A stretch of 64,000 nt of DNA from Christensenellaceae bacterium (GTDB lineage: Bacteria; Bacillota; Clostridia; Christensenellales; Borkfalkiaceae), in contig CAQTYU010000008.1 in the NCBI GenBank assembly GCA_948890655.1, positions 1 to 64,000 on the forward strand, in the 5' to 3' direction. Made by a program: the position numbers and the translations under genes. The notes beneath the pieces were generated by a model. It did not search any database. It worked only from the letters and a program-made list of their open reading frames with translations, and was not told the origin of the DNA. Positions 7,633 to 16,581 of this stretch are shown here, one piece after another; the first letter of the stretch is position 1; each line of letters begins with the position of its first letter.

Positions 7633-10005
7633 ATGGCAGATTTCAAGACTGTTAAAAACTTAATCGAACCGCACAAGGAACCGGACAAACAGTTTTTCTC
7701 GGACTTACTCGACAGCGAAAAACAGCAGGCTTACGAGGACGAACACATAACCGCGGTTATGTCAATGCTTAAAGCCCTGTATATTTCAAGGCTGAGGTTA
7801 AAAATTACACGGTTAAAAACCGAACGTGACGAACTTAAAAAACCCCCCGATTACGATGCCGAAAAATATCGTAAAGTCCTTGAAATCAACGCGGAAATTA
7901 TGCGTTTGAATAAAAAAACAGAGGAGTATAAACCGTTTTTCGACGAACCCTATTTCGCCCGAATGGACGTTACCGACGACAAAGAGGGATACAACAGCTA
8001 CTATATCGGCAAGCACGGCGACGAGGGACTTGAAATAGTGGACTGGCGTGCTCCGCTCGCTCAAAAATATTACCAGAAAAGCCGGACGAGTTTTTCCATA
8101 AACGATTACGACTACAAACTCATTCTGCGCCGTGCGTTGCGCACCGGCAAGGGTAAGGTGCTCGATATGAAAAACGAGTACCTCAATCTGTCCGGTTATC
8201 TTTCAAAAGAGGAAATAGCAGGCCGCGACGAAGCGCTGGTTTTCGACCCGTTTTTAAAGGAAATTTTGCGCACCCGCAAGGAAAAACAGGAAATCTGCGA
8301 CATAATCGAAACCATTCAGGAAAAGCAGTTCGAAATTATCACCCTCCCCGAAGCCGACAGGTTTATTTTGCAGGGCGTTGCGGGCAGCGGAAAAACGATG
8401 ATACTTCTTCACCGCCTTTCTTATATAATGTACAACAATGAAAGCGTGCGCCCCACCGACGTTCTGGTAATTACTCCGTCCGATTCGTTCAATGCGTTCA
8501 TCGACGAGCTTTCCGCTGTTTTAGAGCTTCAAAAAGTTAAAACAAGCACCTTGGAACGCTATTTTATAAATCTTTTAAAAAATGCCGGAATAAACCTTGA
8601 CGGCAAAACCGATTTTAACGCACCGGTTCCCGAAGAGTATCTCGGTTATATCTATTCTCCGTCGTTCGTAAAGGAAACCGACGCAAAGCTTTCAAAAGTA
8701 TTCGACGGCGTTTACGGAATGTTTGCTTCACACGATTGCCGCGGAGTAATCGATGAAATTTTAACTGTCTGTAAGATGCAGACCGAAGAGTATGAAAAAC
8801 TTAAAAACGCCGGATTGCGTGTGCGCCGTTGCGTGCTGGGTGAAATAAAGGAAAAAACTGACGGCGGGCTGTACTATACCAAACAGTTCCGCTATATGTT
8901 CAACTGCGTGCTCGACTTAAACGAATTCCTTTCGCTTGTAATTTCCGACGCCCGAATGAAAGGGTATGCGTATTTTTACAGGCAGATTCTGTCTTTCTAT
9001 AAGTCTGTTAAATTTCTTCGCCGCTATTCCAATAAAATCTGCCGCACCGCAATCGAGGACCTTACAAAACTTTCCGAATCGGTTGAAAAAGAAATTTCCG
9101 ATTTAAAGCGCTACAAAATGAAAATCGGCGCTTCCGAAGTGCTTACGTACGCCGACGGCATAGAAAAACGCGAGCAACTAAAAAACGAGATTAGTGCCGC
9201 AATATCCGCCGTTGAACGCATTTTAAACGGTTTTATTGTCTTTTACGATTTTGCCGACGTGCTCCGCGGCGAAACCTATTTCACTGCAATAGGCAAGTGT
9301 GAAAACACTGCGGATATATTAAGATTTTTTTATAAGGAAACGGTGCGTAAAGCCAAACAAAAATACGGGGTTCCGTTAAAACCTTTAATAAAGAGCGACC
9401 CGTTTTCAATGTGTCTTCTTTTAACGCGTTTGGGCTTTAATCTCTCGCCGAAATATTCTTTTATTTTTGTGGACGAGGCGCAGGACGTTTCTCCCGCCGA
9501 ATACGAAGTTATAAAAACCGTCAACGACAGAGCTGTTTTTAATATTTTCGGCGACTTAAAGCAGAATATCACGCCGTGGCGCGGAATAAAAAACTGGGAA
9601 GAAATCGGTTATAAGCTCTATAACTTAAAGCTTAACTACCGCAATACCGATAAAATAGTAAACTTCGTTTCGCGGAATCTCGGCATAGATATGCAATCCA
9701 TAGGTTTCGACGGCGCGGAGGTGGAAAGATTGGCGGCGCGTTTGGTCACCGGCTGGCTTACCGGAAAAAACGGGTTAAAAGCCATAATATGTACGGAGCA
9801 ATCTCTTTCCGCTTATTCTAAAAAGAGTTACAACGTACTCAGAGAATCGGGTAAAATTTCAAAGACCAAAATCAATTTGATGACTGTCTACGAAAGTAAG
9901 GGGCTTGAGTTCACAGCGGTTGCCGTTGCGGATTCGGATATGACGGTAAATGAAAAATATATCGCTTATACCAGAGCGTTGAAGAATTTGGCTATTATAA
10001 TCTAA
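7633..10005 (+). CDS. HelD-like superfamily 1 helicase (UvrD/Rep group)
   Basis: A cytoplasmic 790-residue protein. An N-terminal coiled-coil arm (residues 40-100) is followed by a charged region ending in EIVDWRAPLAQKYY, typical of HelD/helicase IV. The Walker A is GVAGSGKT (near 248), motif II is FVDEAQDVSP (near 612), and motif VI-type IAYTRALKNL lies at the extreme C-terminus. HelD proteins in Firmicutes remove stalled RNA polymerase from DNA. The ATG at 7633 is preferred because the open frame upstream (TTG 7597) lies inside the promoter. It stands just before the giant helicase at 10113, which has its own promoter. Confidence 0.82.
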   Translation: MADFKTVKNLIEPHKEPDKQFFSDLLDSEKQQAYEDEHITAVMSMLKALYISRLRLKITRLKTERDELKKPPDYDAEKYRKVLEINAEIMRLNKKTEEYKPFFDEPYFARMDVTDDKEGYNSYYIGKHGDEGLEIVDWRAPLAQKYYQKSRTSFSINDYDYKLILRRALRTGKGKVLDMKNEYLNLSGYLSKEEIAGRDEALVFDPFLKEILRTRKEKQEICDIIETIQEKQFEIITLPEADRFILQGVAGSGKTMILLHRLSYIMYNNESVRPTDVLVITPSDSFNAFIDELSAVLELQKVKTSTLERYFINLLKNAGINLDGKTDFNAPVPEEYLGYIYSPSFVKETDAKLSKVFDGVYGMFASHDCRGVIDEILTVCKMQTEEYEKLKNAGLRVRRCVLGEIKEKTDGGLYYTKQFRYMFNCVLDLNEFLSLVISDARMKGYAYFYRQILSFYKSVKFLRRYSNKICRTAIEDLTKLSESVEKEISDLKRYKMKIGASEVLTYADGIEKREQLKNEISAAISAVERILNGFIVFYDFADVLRGETYFTAIGKCENTADILRFFYKETVRKAKQKYGVPLKPLIKSDPFSMCLLLTRLGFNLSPKYSFIFVDEAQDVSPAEYEVIKTVNDRAVFNIFGDLKQNITPWRGIKNWEEIGYKLYNLKLNYRNTDKIVNFVSRNLGIDMQSIGFDGAEVERLAARLVTGWLTGKNGLKAIICTEQSLSAYSKKSYNVLRESGKISKTKINLMTVYESKGLEFTAVAVADSDMTVNEKYIAYTRALKNLAIII

Positions 10006-10036
10006 CCATTAAAAGTCAATAAAATTAATTATTCGC

Positions 10037-10065
10037 TTGTCTGTCACCCCTAAAAGTGGTAAAAT
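10037..10065 (+). promoter_or_regulatory. promoter of the DUF4011-helicase gene
   Basis: TTGTCT (10037-10042), 17 bases, TAAAAT (10060-10065) with TG at 10057-10058 (extended -10). The in-frame GTG at 10056 lies inside this promoter and so cannot be the start. Confidence 0.65.
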
Positions 10066-10112
10066 TATTACGAAAAAATTACACGCAAAAATATGCGGAA
10101 GAAGGGCAAAAT

Positions 10113-13100
10113 ATGGCTGCTAAAAACAAAAAGCAAATAGACACGATTGAAATCGAAGGCGAACTTTTAAACAACGTCGGTTACGCTACTTATTATTCGC
10201 GTCTGCCGCTTTTCACTTCGTTTAAAATTTTTAACACCGCAACCGAGAGTGCAAGGGATTTAACCGTAGCCGTCACCGGTTCGACGAAACTCATTCTTCC
10301 TTGCGACGTAAAGATTGAAGAAATTCCCAACGAAAGCAGCGTCGAAGTCAGTTTTCCCGCCGTATTAAACCCCAAATATCTTGCGGAAATAGAGGATGCG
10401 GAAGTCTGCACCGTCGGCGTAAAACTGCTGTCCGGTACGGATATAATATGTTCGCTTTCAGCCGAAGTTACGGCAATTCCCATAGATTGCTGGAGCGGAC
10501 TTTCAGGAAACGCCGAAATGCTTGCTTCATTCGTCCGTCCAAAGCTTTCCGACTGTCAAAAAATTCTTGCCGAAGCGGGACTTCAATTAAGAACCTGGGG
10601 ATATTCGTCCGAGTTTTCAGGCTATGCCGGCACGGATAAAAGCGGCGTGCGCGGCGCCGCCGCGGCTCTTTATGCGGCTATTCACCGCCTAAACGTCGAA
10701 AGCGAGCCGTGCGGAGATTTGTCCTCTTTCACGCGTACGGGCGATATCGCCGACATTATTCAAAACAAATCAGCAACTCCGCTTCAGATGGCTCTGTTTG
10801 CCGCAAGCTGTTTCGAGGCGGCAAAATTGAATCCTTTGATTTTAATAGGTAAAAACTGCGTAGGTGTGGGAGTATGGCTTGCCGAAAGTTGTTTTTCGTC
10901 CGCCTTGCAGGACGATATGCAGCTTTTGGATAAATACGTTTCCGACGGCGTCAACAACATAACCGTATTCGAATCCGAAGACTTCTTCGCCCACAAAAAC
11001 GCAAGCTACGCTACGAGCGAAGCGCATGCAATAACAAAACTCAGAAACGGAGATTATGAAATCTGCATAGACGTAAAACGTTGCCGGATAGGCGGAATTT
11101 ATCCCATGCCGCTCAAGGTCAAAACGGGTTCCGGTTACGAGCTTCTTGCCGACAGCCAGTTTTCGTACGACGCCCGTCCTGAAGACGTCTTCGACGCGTC
11201 GAAATACGAATACGGTAAAACTTCGTCCAAAGAATCAAACTGGCAGCGCCGTCTGTTGGATTTATCCCTCAAAAACAATCTTTTAAACTTCCGCTACAGG
11301 CGGGATTGCCTGCACCTTATAAGTGCGGATTTACAGGAGTTTTGCCAAAAGCTCGAAGAAAAAGGCAAATTTAATCTTCTTCCGGTAAACACTCCCGTAA
11401 AGGACGCCGTTTTTTTCGGTGACGGCAAGGAAGTCCGCAATATGGCGGAACTGATACGTATTGAAATGCGTTCGGGCAAAATCCGCTGTATGTCCTCAGC
11501 CGAAAACTTGCAGGAAGTTGCCGGCACGCTTATAAGAAAAGCTCGCTCTGCCGAAGAAGAAGCGGGCGCAAAAACCTTATATCTCGCGTTCGGTTTCCTC
11601 AAATGGAAACACGAAGACGACAGAGAAGAAAAATACGCGCCTTTAGCCCTCCTTCCGGTAACGGTTAAACGTCTCAAAACGCAGGGAGTGTTGTTGGAAG
11701 CGGGTGAAGAATACGAAGTCAATACAACTTTGCTTGAGTTTTTAAAGCAGGAATTCGGTATAGATATCCGCGGAGTAGAGGGACAAGGACTTTCCCCCAA
11801 GGAAATAACCGCAGTCTTTCGCGCAAAAACCGCCAATATGAAAGGCTGGTATGTATACGAAGATATTTACCTTTCACAGTTCACGTTTGCAAGATACGCA
11901 ATGTGGGCGGACGTCAAAAACAACATTAAACTTTATTCCAAAAACCCGCTTGTCCAAAGTCTGATGTCAAACGCCAACAAGCTCGGCGAAAACAAGTTAG
12001 AAGCGGCAAACGAGGACAACGGCAACCCCTGTGATGTTCTTGTTCCGTTGCCTTGCGACAGCACGCAGTATGCGGCGGTAGCGCGTTCACAGACCGGCGT
12101 ATCGTTCGTTCTGCACGGGCCTCCGGGCACAGGCAAGAGTCAGACTATTACAAACATAATCGCAAATGCCGTCGCTCACGGCAAACGCGTTTTATTTGTC
12201 GCCGAAAAACAGGCGGCTTTGCAGGTGGTTAAAAAGCGCCTTGTCGAAGTCGGCGTGGGCGAATTCTGTCTGGAACTGCATTCCGGCAAATCTACCGATA
12301 AGGGCGAAATTATAAGAAGTATAGAAAACACTCTTTCTTTGACTGCCGAGTGCGATGACGAAAAGTTTACGGGCGCCGGCGGAAGAATAACCGAAACCCG
12401 CAACGCTTTGCGTGCGCCTCTCGCGGCGCTCCATAAAAAGCGCAGACTGGGCGTTTCCGTCTACGAGGGCATAGTATATTATCTTCAGAACAAGGACGCT
12501 CCCGAACTTTTAAATATTGAAAGCACTTTTTATGATTCCTTAACTAAGGAAAAGCTTGCCGAATGCGAAAGTATGCTCACAACCGCTCAGGCGGCGGCAA
12601 AGGAGTGCGGCGGCGTTTATCGTTCGCCTTTTTCCGAAGTAAGATTAACCGAGTGCGGCGAAAAGACAAAGACGGCGGTGCTGTGCGCTTCGGGCGTGGT
12701 TCTTGCCGAACTCAGACATCTCAAAAATTATCTTGGGATGTTCCTTGAAACGTTTAACCAGAAGGTAAGTAAATTCACCTATAAAAAGCTTGAAAATTTA
12801 ATCGCGGTTGCCACGGTTTTAAAGGAAGAGGGCTTAAAGGTTTTCTTTGAATGCGACGGGGACGAACTTTACAAGTTCTACAACGCGAACTTACGCTACG
12901 ACAAAGAGACCAAGCATTGGCTCAAACACTTCAAATCCCTTCCCGACCTCGATAAATACGGCGCTGATATAGAAAAAGAACTGGAAAACTGGGGTGAAAA
13001 TTACCGCTCGTCCCGCACGCTTTTGCAGGTTATCAAGCGCATAAACCGTTGCGGCAGGCAGATGGAAGAAAAGGAAGAAACGGAATGGATACGCCGTGCG

Positions 13101-15731
13101 CTTGAAATAGACAAGGCTCGCGCAATGATGCTCTCCAATACGGATTTAAGCAGTAATTTCGTCGGCTTCGGCGGCGTAAACGAAAAAAAGCGCGCCGAAT
13201 TTATGCGTCCGCTTTATGAACTGCACGACATCTGCGCCGAAACGTTTATGGACTACAATGCGGACGCGTTCAACAGCGTTTGCGTCAAATCGCAGGGCGG
13301 AGCGTTAAAGCCTCTCGTAATTGGATTAATAAATGCGGCAACGTCGTTCGTTCGCAGTGCGGATAGTTATTTAAAAACCGTCAAAGCTGACAAATCCGCA
13401 TATAACGATGAAGACGTATTCGATTGTTACACTAAAAAATGCACCGCGCTAATCGACAACGTCGATATGCTTCCCGCTTGGTGTATGTATAAGCAAACGG
13501 CTAAAAAGCTCAACGAATACGGCCTGACTTTTATGACCGACGCTATGGAAAGCGGTAAAATAAGCGGAAAACAGCTTCTTTCCGCTTTCCGTAAAAACGT
13601 TTACCGCAACTTTATTCAAACTAATATTCCCGCGGATGAAAGTCTTGCGGCTTTCTCGGCGAGCGTTCTCGACGAAAACGCGGCGATTTTCTCTCAGCTT
13701 TTAGAAGAATTTTCAAAACTCACAAAGGAAAAAATCCGTGCAACGCTTGTTTCAAAACTCCCCGAGCCCGAAACCGAAGGTAAGCTTGCGCTTGAACTTA
13801 TGACGTTCCAGCGCAAAATAAAGGGCAATATAAAGGGCGTGAACCTTCGCTCTATATTTACGGAAATTCCCGAACTATTAAAGGTTGTGGCTCCCTGTAT
13901 GCTGATGAGCCCCAATACCGTTTCGCAGTATCTCCCTGCCGACCCCGAATTGTTCGACCTCGTAATCTTCGACGAAGCTTCCCAAATGCCCACGTGCGAG
14001 GCGGTTCCGTCGCTGGCAAGGGCAAAGAGCGCAATAATCGTCGGCGACCCCAAACAGATGCCGCCCACGTCATTCTTCACGGGATTCGGCGCGGACGAAG
14101 ACCATCCCGAAACGGAGGATTTGGAAAGCGTCCTCGAAGACTGTCTGGCTTTGGGAATGCCCGAAATGCACCTTATCTGGCACTACCGCTCCAAGCACGA
14201 AAGTTTAATTGCGTTCTCGAATTTAACTTACTATTCTTCGCGGCTTTGCACTTTCCCTTCGCCCGACGCACTCGACAGTAAAGTCACGCTCCGTTATATC
14301 GAAAACGGCGTATACGAGCGCGGAACCACAAAGTGCAACAAGGAAGAGGCGGAAGCTCTCGTGCAGGAGGTTATCCGCCGCTTAAAGGACGAAAAACTCC
14401 GCCGTTCCAGTATAGGTATAGTAACTTTTTCCACCCCTCAGCAGGTTTATGTCGAAAGGCTTTTATCCAAGGAAATTTCCAAACGCGGACTCGAGGAGGC
14501 GGCTTACGAGAGAGAAGAACCGTTATTCGTCAAAAATCTCGAAAACGTTCAGGGCGATGAGAGAGACGTAATTTTATTCTCAGTCTGCTACGGTCCCGAC
14601 AAAATGGGCAAAATTTCTTTAAACTTCGGCCCGTTAAACCAGTTCGGCGGTTGGCGCCGTTTAAACGTTGCCGTATCCCGCGCAAGGGAAGAGATGCTGG
14701 TGTTCTCTTCTATGCGCTATTCGATGATAGATTTGTCGCGCACGACTTCGCGCGGCGTGGCGGGGCTTAAAGCGTTTTTGGAATTCGCCGAAAAAGGCAG
14801 GGCGAATATCTCCGTCAGAAGCGGCGACATCATCCTGAACCGTCAGGGCATAGGTAAGTTCATTGCGGAAGAACTGCAAAGCTATGGTTACGACTGCCGT
14901 TGCGATGTCGGCGTTTCGGACTTTAAACTTGACGTAGCCGTAGTCAATCCCAAAAACAAGCACGAATTTATTCTCGCCGTTCTTTGCGACGGTGCAAACA
15001 AATTCTCAGTAAAGGACCGCTCCGTAATGCAGGTGCAAACCTTAAAACGCAACAACTGGAACGTCTACAGGCTATATTCAATCAACTTCTTCAACAATCC
15101 CAAGCGCGAAATCAAAAAGTTAAAGGACTATCTGGACAGGCTCACTGCCGACGGTAAGCCCGCGCAAATCAACTTCAAAAAGCCTTACCGCGCGGTTAAG
15201 GCGGAAATTAAAACCGTTGAGCCCGCCTATATTTTAAGCGGCGAAAACGACGCCGAAATCACAAGGGCAATAAAGGCGGTTTTAACTGCCGAAGAGCCTA
15301 TATCTCTTCAATTCTTAACAGAACGCACGCTTTCGCTGTTCGGCATCGAAAAATCCGGCGTAAAACTTCAAAACAAACTTCGCGCTTTAATAGAAAGCTG
15401 TAATTTCCCGTCCGTTCAAATGCTCGGCAGCACTTATTATTTCAAGACGGATAAGTTCGGCGCGTTTGATAAGTGCCGCGTGGAGGAGGGAACGCAATTG
15501 CGCTCCAAGGAATCGGATTACACCCCGTTCGACGTAATTTCTATGATTAAGGGTATTTTGCTGAGCAAAGTAAGTATGTATCTCGACGAGCTTATCCCCG
15601 TTGTGTTAAAGGAACTTAAAGTCCCGCGCGCCACTGCGCAATTGTCGTCTTTCGTCCTTTCTTGCATAGATGAAGGCGTCAACCGCGGCTTATTCATCCG
15701 CTCCGTCTCCGACAGAATTTCTCTCGCCTGA
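10113..15731 (+). CDS. giant DUF4011 / SF1 helicase (AAA_11-AAA_12) / Vsr-like nuclease-fold / DUF3320 protein
   Basis: A single 1872-residue protein. Order of parts: a beta-rich N-terminal region (1-360); the DUF4011 signature WQRRLLDLSLKNNLLNFR near 376; an UPF1-like SF1B helicase with Walker A GPPGTGKS (near 669), motif II FDEAS (near 1286), GDPKQMPP (near 1310), QGDERD (near 1479) and motif VI NVAVSRARE (near 1518); an MTES_1575/Vsr-like restriction fold (about 1579-1660); and a DUF3320-like C-terminus (from about 1712). Proteins with DUF4011, helicase and Vsr parts have been reported as a single-gene antiviral system (Hhe), from memory. A defence role is inference. In the nuclease part the usual IECDG strand reads VLCDG and the following TYH is lost, so cleavage may be impaired. 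The start at 10113 follows GAAGAAGGG. Confidence 0.82.
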   Translation: MAAKNKKQIDTIEIEGELLNNVGYATYYSRLPLFTSFKIFNTATESARDLTVAVTGSTKLILPCDVKIEEIPNESSVEVSFPAVLNPKYLAEIEDAEVCTVGVKLLSGTDIICSLSAEVTAIPIDCWSGLSGNAEMLASFVRPKLSDCQKILAEAGLQLRTWGYSSEFSGYAGTDKSGVRGAAAALYAAIHRLNVESEPCGDLSSFTRTGDIADIIQNKSATPLQMALFAASCFEAAKLNPLILIGKNCVGVGVWLAESCFSSALQDDMQLLDKYVSDGVNNITVFESEDFFAHKNASYATSEAHAITKLRNGDYEICIDVKRCRIGGIYPMPLKVKTGSGYELLADSQFSYDARPEDVFDASKYEYGKTSSKESNWQRRLLDLSLKNNLLNFRYRRDCLHLISADLQEFCQKLEEKGKFNLLPVNTPVKDAVFFGDGKEVRNMAELIRIEMRSGKIRCMSSAENLQEVAGTLIRKARSAEEEAGAKTLYLAFGFLKWKHEDDREEKYAPLALLPVTVKRLKTQGVLLEAGEEYEVNTTLLEFLKQEFGIDIRGVEGQGLSPKEITAVFRAKTANMKGWYVYEDIYLSQFTFARYAMWADVKNNIKLYSKNPLVQSLMSNANKLGENKLEAANEDNGNPCDVLVPLPCDSTQYAAVARSQTGVSFVLHGPPGTGKSQTITNIIANAVAHGKRVLFVAEKQAALQVVKKRLVEVGVGEFCLELHSGKSTDKGEIIRSIENTLSLTAECDDEKFTGAGGRITETRNALRAPLAALHKKRRLGVSVYEGIVYYLQNKDAPELLNIESTFYDSLTKEKLAECESMLTTAQAAAKECGGVYRSPFSEVRLTECGEKTKTAVLCASGVVLAELRHLKNYLGMFLETFNQKVSKFTYKKLENLIAVATVLKEEGLKVFFECDGDELYKFYNANLRYDKETKHWLKHFKSLPDLDKYGADIEKELENWGENYRSSRTLLQVIKRINRCGRQMEEKEETEWIRRALEIDKARAMMLSNTDLSSNFVGFGGVNEKKRAEFMRPLYELHDICAETFMDYNADAFNSVCVKSQGGALKPLVIGLINAATSFVRSADSYLKTVKADKSAYNDEDVFDCYTKKCTALIDNVDMLPAWCMYKQTAKKLNEYGLTFMTDAMESGKISGKQLLSAFRKNVYRNFIQTNIPADESLAAFSASVLDENAAIFSQLLEEFSKLTKEKIRATLVSKLPEPETEGKLALELMTFQRKIKGNIKGVNLRSIFTEIPELLKVVAPCMLMSPNTVSQYLPADPELFDLVIFDEASQMPTCEAVPSLARAKSAIIVGDPKQMPPTSFFTGFGADEDHPETEDLESVLEDCLALGMPEMHLIWHYRSKHESLIAFSNLTYYSSRLCTFPSPDALDSKVTLRYIENGVYERGTTKCNKEEAEALVQEVIRRLKDEKLRRSSIGIVTFSTPQQVYVERLLSKEISKRGLEEAAYEREEPLFVKNLENVQGDERDVILFSVCYGPDKMGKISLNFGPLNQFGGWRRLNVAVSRAREEMLVFSSMRYSMIDLSRTTSRGVAGLKAFLEFAEKGRANISVRSGDIILNRQGIGKFIAEELQSYGYDCRCDVGVSDFKLDVAVVNPKNKHEFILAVLCDGANKFSVKDRSVMQVQTLKRNNWNVYRLYSINFFNNPKREIKKLKDYLDRLTADGKPAQINFKKPYRAVKAEIKTVEPAYILSGENDAEITRAIKAVLTAEEPISLQFLTERTLSLFGIEKSGVKLQNKLRALIESCNFPSVQMLGSTYYFKTDKFGAFDKCRVEEGTQLRSKESDYTPFDVISMIKGILLSKVSMYLDELIPVVLKELKVPRATAQLSSFVLSCIDEGVNRGLFIRSVSDRISLA

Positions 15732-15749
15732 AACGCATTCATACGTCTG

Positions 15750-15773
15750 TCATTCTTAGGCTTGCCGAAGAAT
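15750..15773. repeat. imperfect intergenic hairpin of the GTCATTCT...AGAATCT type
   Basis: ATTCTTAGGC and GCCGAAGAAT form an imperfect palindrome at 15751-15772. It resembles the common dispersed GTCATTCT-AAGAATCT intergenic repeat of many bacteria. Only one copy is seen here. Confidence 0.4.
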
Positions 15774-15823
15774 CTTTTTGCGCATTGCAACGCAATTTCT
15801 TGCGCAAAAAACAGTCACAACAA

Positions 15824-15854
15824 AAAAGCCCGCGATTTACAATCGCGGGCTTTT
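15824..15854. terminator. bidirectional terminator between the giant helicase and the Xre genes
   Basis: A perfect 14-bp stem, AAAAGCCCGCGATT (15824-15837) with AATCGCGGGCTTTT (15841-15854). The A/T flanks give U-tracts in both directions. It serves the convergent genes. Confidence 0.85.
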
Positions 15855-15867
15855 AAATTATATTAAA

Positions 15868-16092
15868 TTAATCTTCCAAACCTAATAAATCGGCAGGGTC
15901 TAAATCGAGTAGCGAACATAAATCTGCAAAAGTTGTAATCGACGGCATAATGTCGCCTTTAACATAATGCGCCACGCACGACGGTGAAACGGAAAGTTTT
16001 TCCGCAAGTTTCGTCTGCGAATATCCGCTTGTCTTAATTGCTTCTTTTATTCTCTTTTTAATCAGTTCCACATTTGCCATTTTAAACTTCAA
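15868..16092 (-). CDS. small Xre-family HTH regulator (third of a tandem trio)
   Basis: A 74-residue single-domain Xre/Cro protein (70 if the internal ATG at 16080 is used). The HTH is SQTKLAEKLSVSPSCVAHYVKG, split here only in description, and the tail is DPADLLGLED. The TTG at 16092 overlaps the TGA of the upstream gene (TTGA) and has AGGG about 10 bases before it, suggesting translational coupling; the ATG at 16080 has no clear ribosome site. It is the last gene of a three-gene minus-strand Xre string and is followed by the shared terminator. Confidence 0.8.
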   Translation of the reverse strand: MKFKMANVELIKKRIKEAIKTSGYSQTKLAEKLSVSPSCVAHYVKGDIMPSITTFADLCSLLDLDPADLLGLED

Positions 16093-16289
16093 TCTGTCAG
16101 CCCTAACAAATAATCAGCAGAAACGTCTAAACACTCACACAAAAGATAAAGCGTTTCAATGCTCGGATAAGTTCTGCCCGCTTTAAAATTCGAAATATTT
16201 TGCCTTGTTGTATTGCAACATTTTGCAATTTCGCTCTGATTCAAATTGGAATATTTAAGGCATTCGTTAAACCTTTCAGTGAATTTCAT
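16089..16289 (-). CDS. small Xre-family HTH regulator (second of the trio)
   Basis: 66 residues; the HTH spans about residues 16-40 (NQSEIAKCCNTTRQNISNF) and the tail is VSADYLLGLTD, matching the tails of its neighbours. The ATG at 16289 is chosen because the domain begins at once (MKFTERF); the longer open frame runs back into the upstream gene and has no family similarity. It overlaps the following gene by 4 bases. Confidence 0.8.
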   Translation of the reverse strand: MKFTERFNECLKYSNLNQSEIAKCCNTTRQNISNFKAGRTYPSIETLYLLCECLDVSADYLLGLTD

Positions 16290-16296
16290 AAAATAA

Positions 16297-16500
16297 CTAA
16301 TCTTCCAAACCGATAAGATAATCGGCAGAAACTTCAAAAAATTTTGCCAAAACAATAATGGCATTAATATTCGGCGTCCTTTCTCCGCTTTCCCAAAAAG
16401 AAATCGCACTCTTGCTCAAATTAGTAGCCTTTGCAAGTTCCACCTGTGTCAAATTTTTTTCGGTTCTCAGTTCTTTCAGCCTTTCCGCAAAAGTTTCCAT
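16297..16500 (-). CDS. small Xre-family HTH regulator (first of the trio)
   Basis: 67 residues, essentially only a Cro/C1-type HTH: TQVELAKATNLSKSAISFWE is the helix-turn-helix, and the tail is EVSADYLIGLED. Its start is just next to the left operator, so autorepression is likely. It is transcribed away from the small gene at 16582 and heads a string of three Xre genes. It is almost the same in architecture as the lone Xre at 53624, though the recognition helix differs. Confidence 0.88.
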   Translation of the reverse strand: METFAERLKELRTEKNLTQVELAKATNLSKSAISFWESGERTPNINAIIVLAKFFEVSADYLIGLED

Positions 16501-16510
16501 AACTCAAATT

Positions 16511-16526
16511 ATTCACAATTGTGGAA
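16511..16526. promoter_or_regulatory. left Xre operator (imperfect palindrome)
   Basis: The 16-base ATTCACAATTGTGGAA shares the TTCCAC/GTGGAA half-site with the right operator. Its centre is 29 bases from that of the right operator. Confidence 0.6.
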
Positions 16527-16533
16527 AATTTGC

Positions 16534-16562
16534 TTGACTTTCCACGTTCGTGGAATTATTAT
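16534..16562 (+). promoter_or_regulatory. SigA promoter of the 16582 gene with an operator in its spacer
   Basis: TTGACT (16534-16539), 17 bases, TATTAT (16557-16562). The spacer contains a perfect operator, TTCCACG TT CGTGGAA (16540-16555). A repressor bound there would block polymerase. Confidence 0.75.
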
Positions 16563-16581
16563 AATCATAAGGAGCAATTAT

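Noticed and set aside
7597..7635. The TTG at 7597 as the helicase start
   Set aside because: It is the -35 box of a near-perfect promoter and has no Shine-Dalgarno.
10056..10112. The GTG at 10056 as the start of the DUF4011 helicase
   Set aside because: It lies inside the promoter (10037-10065); the ATG at 10113 has a GAAGAAGGG site.
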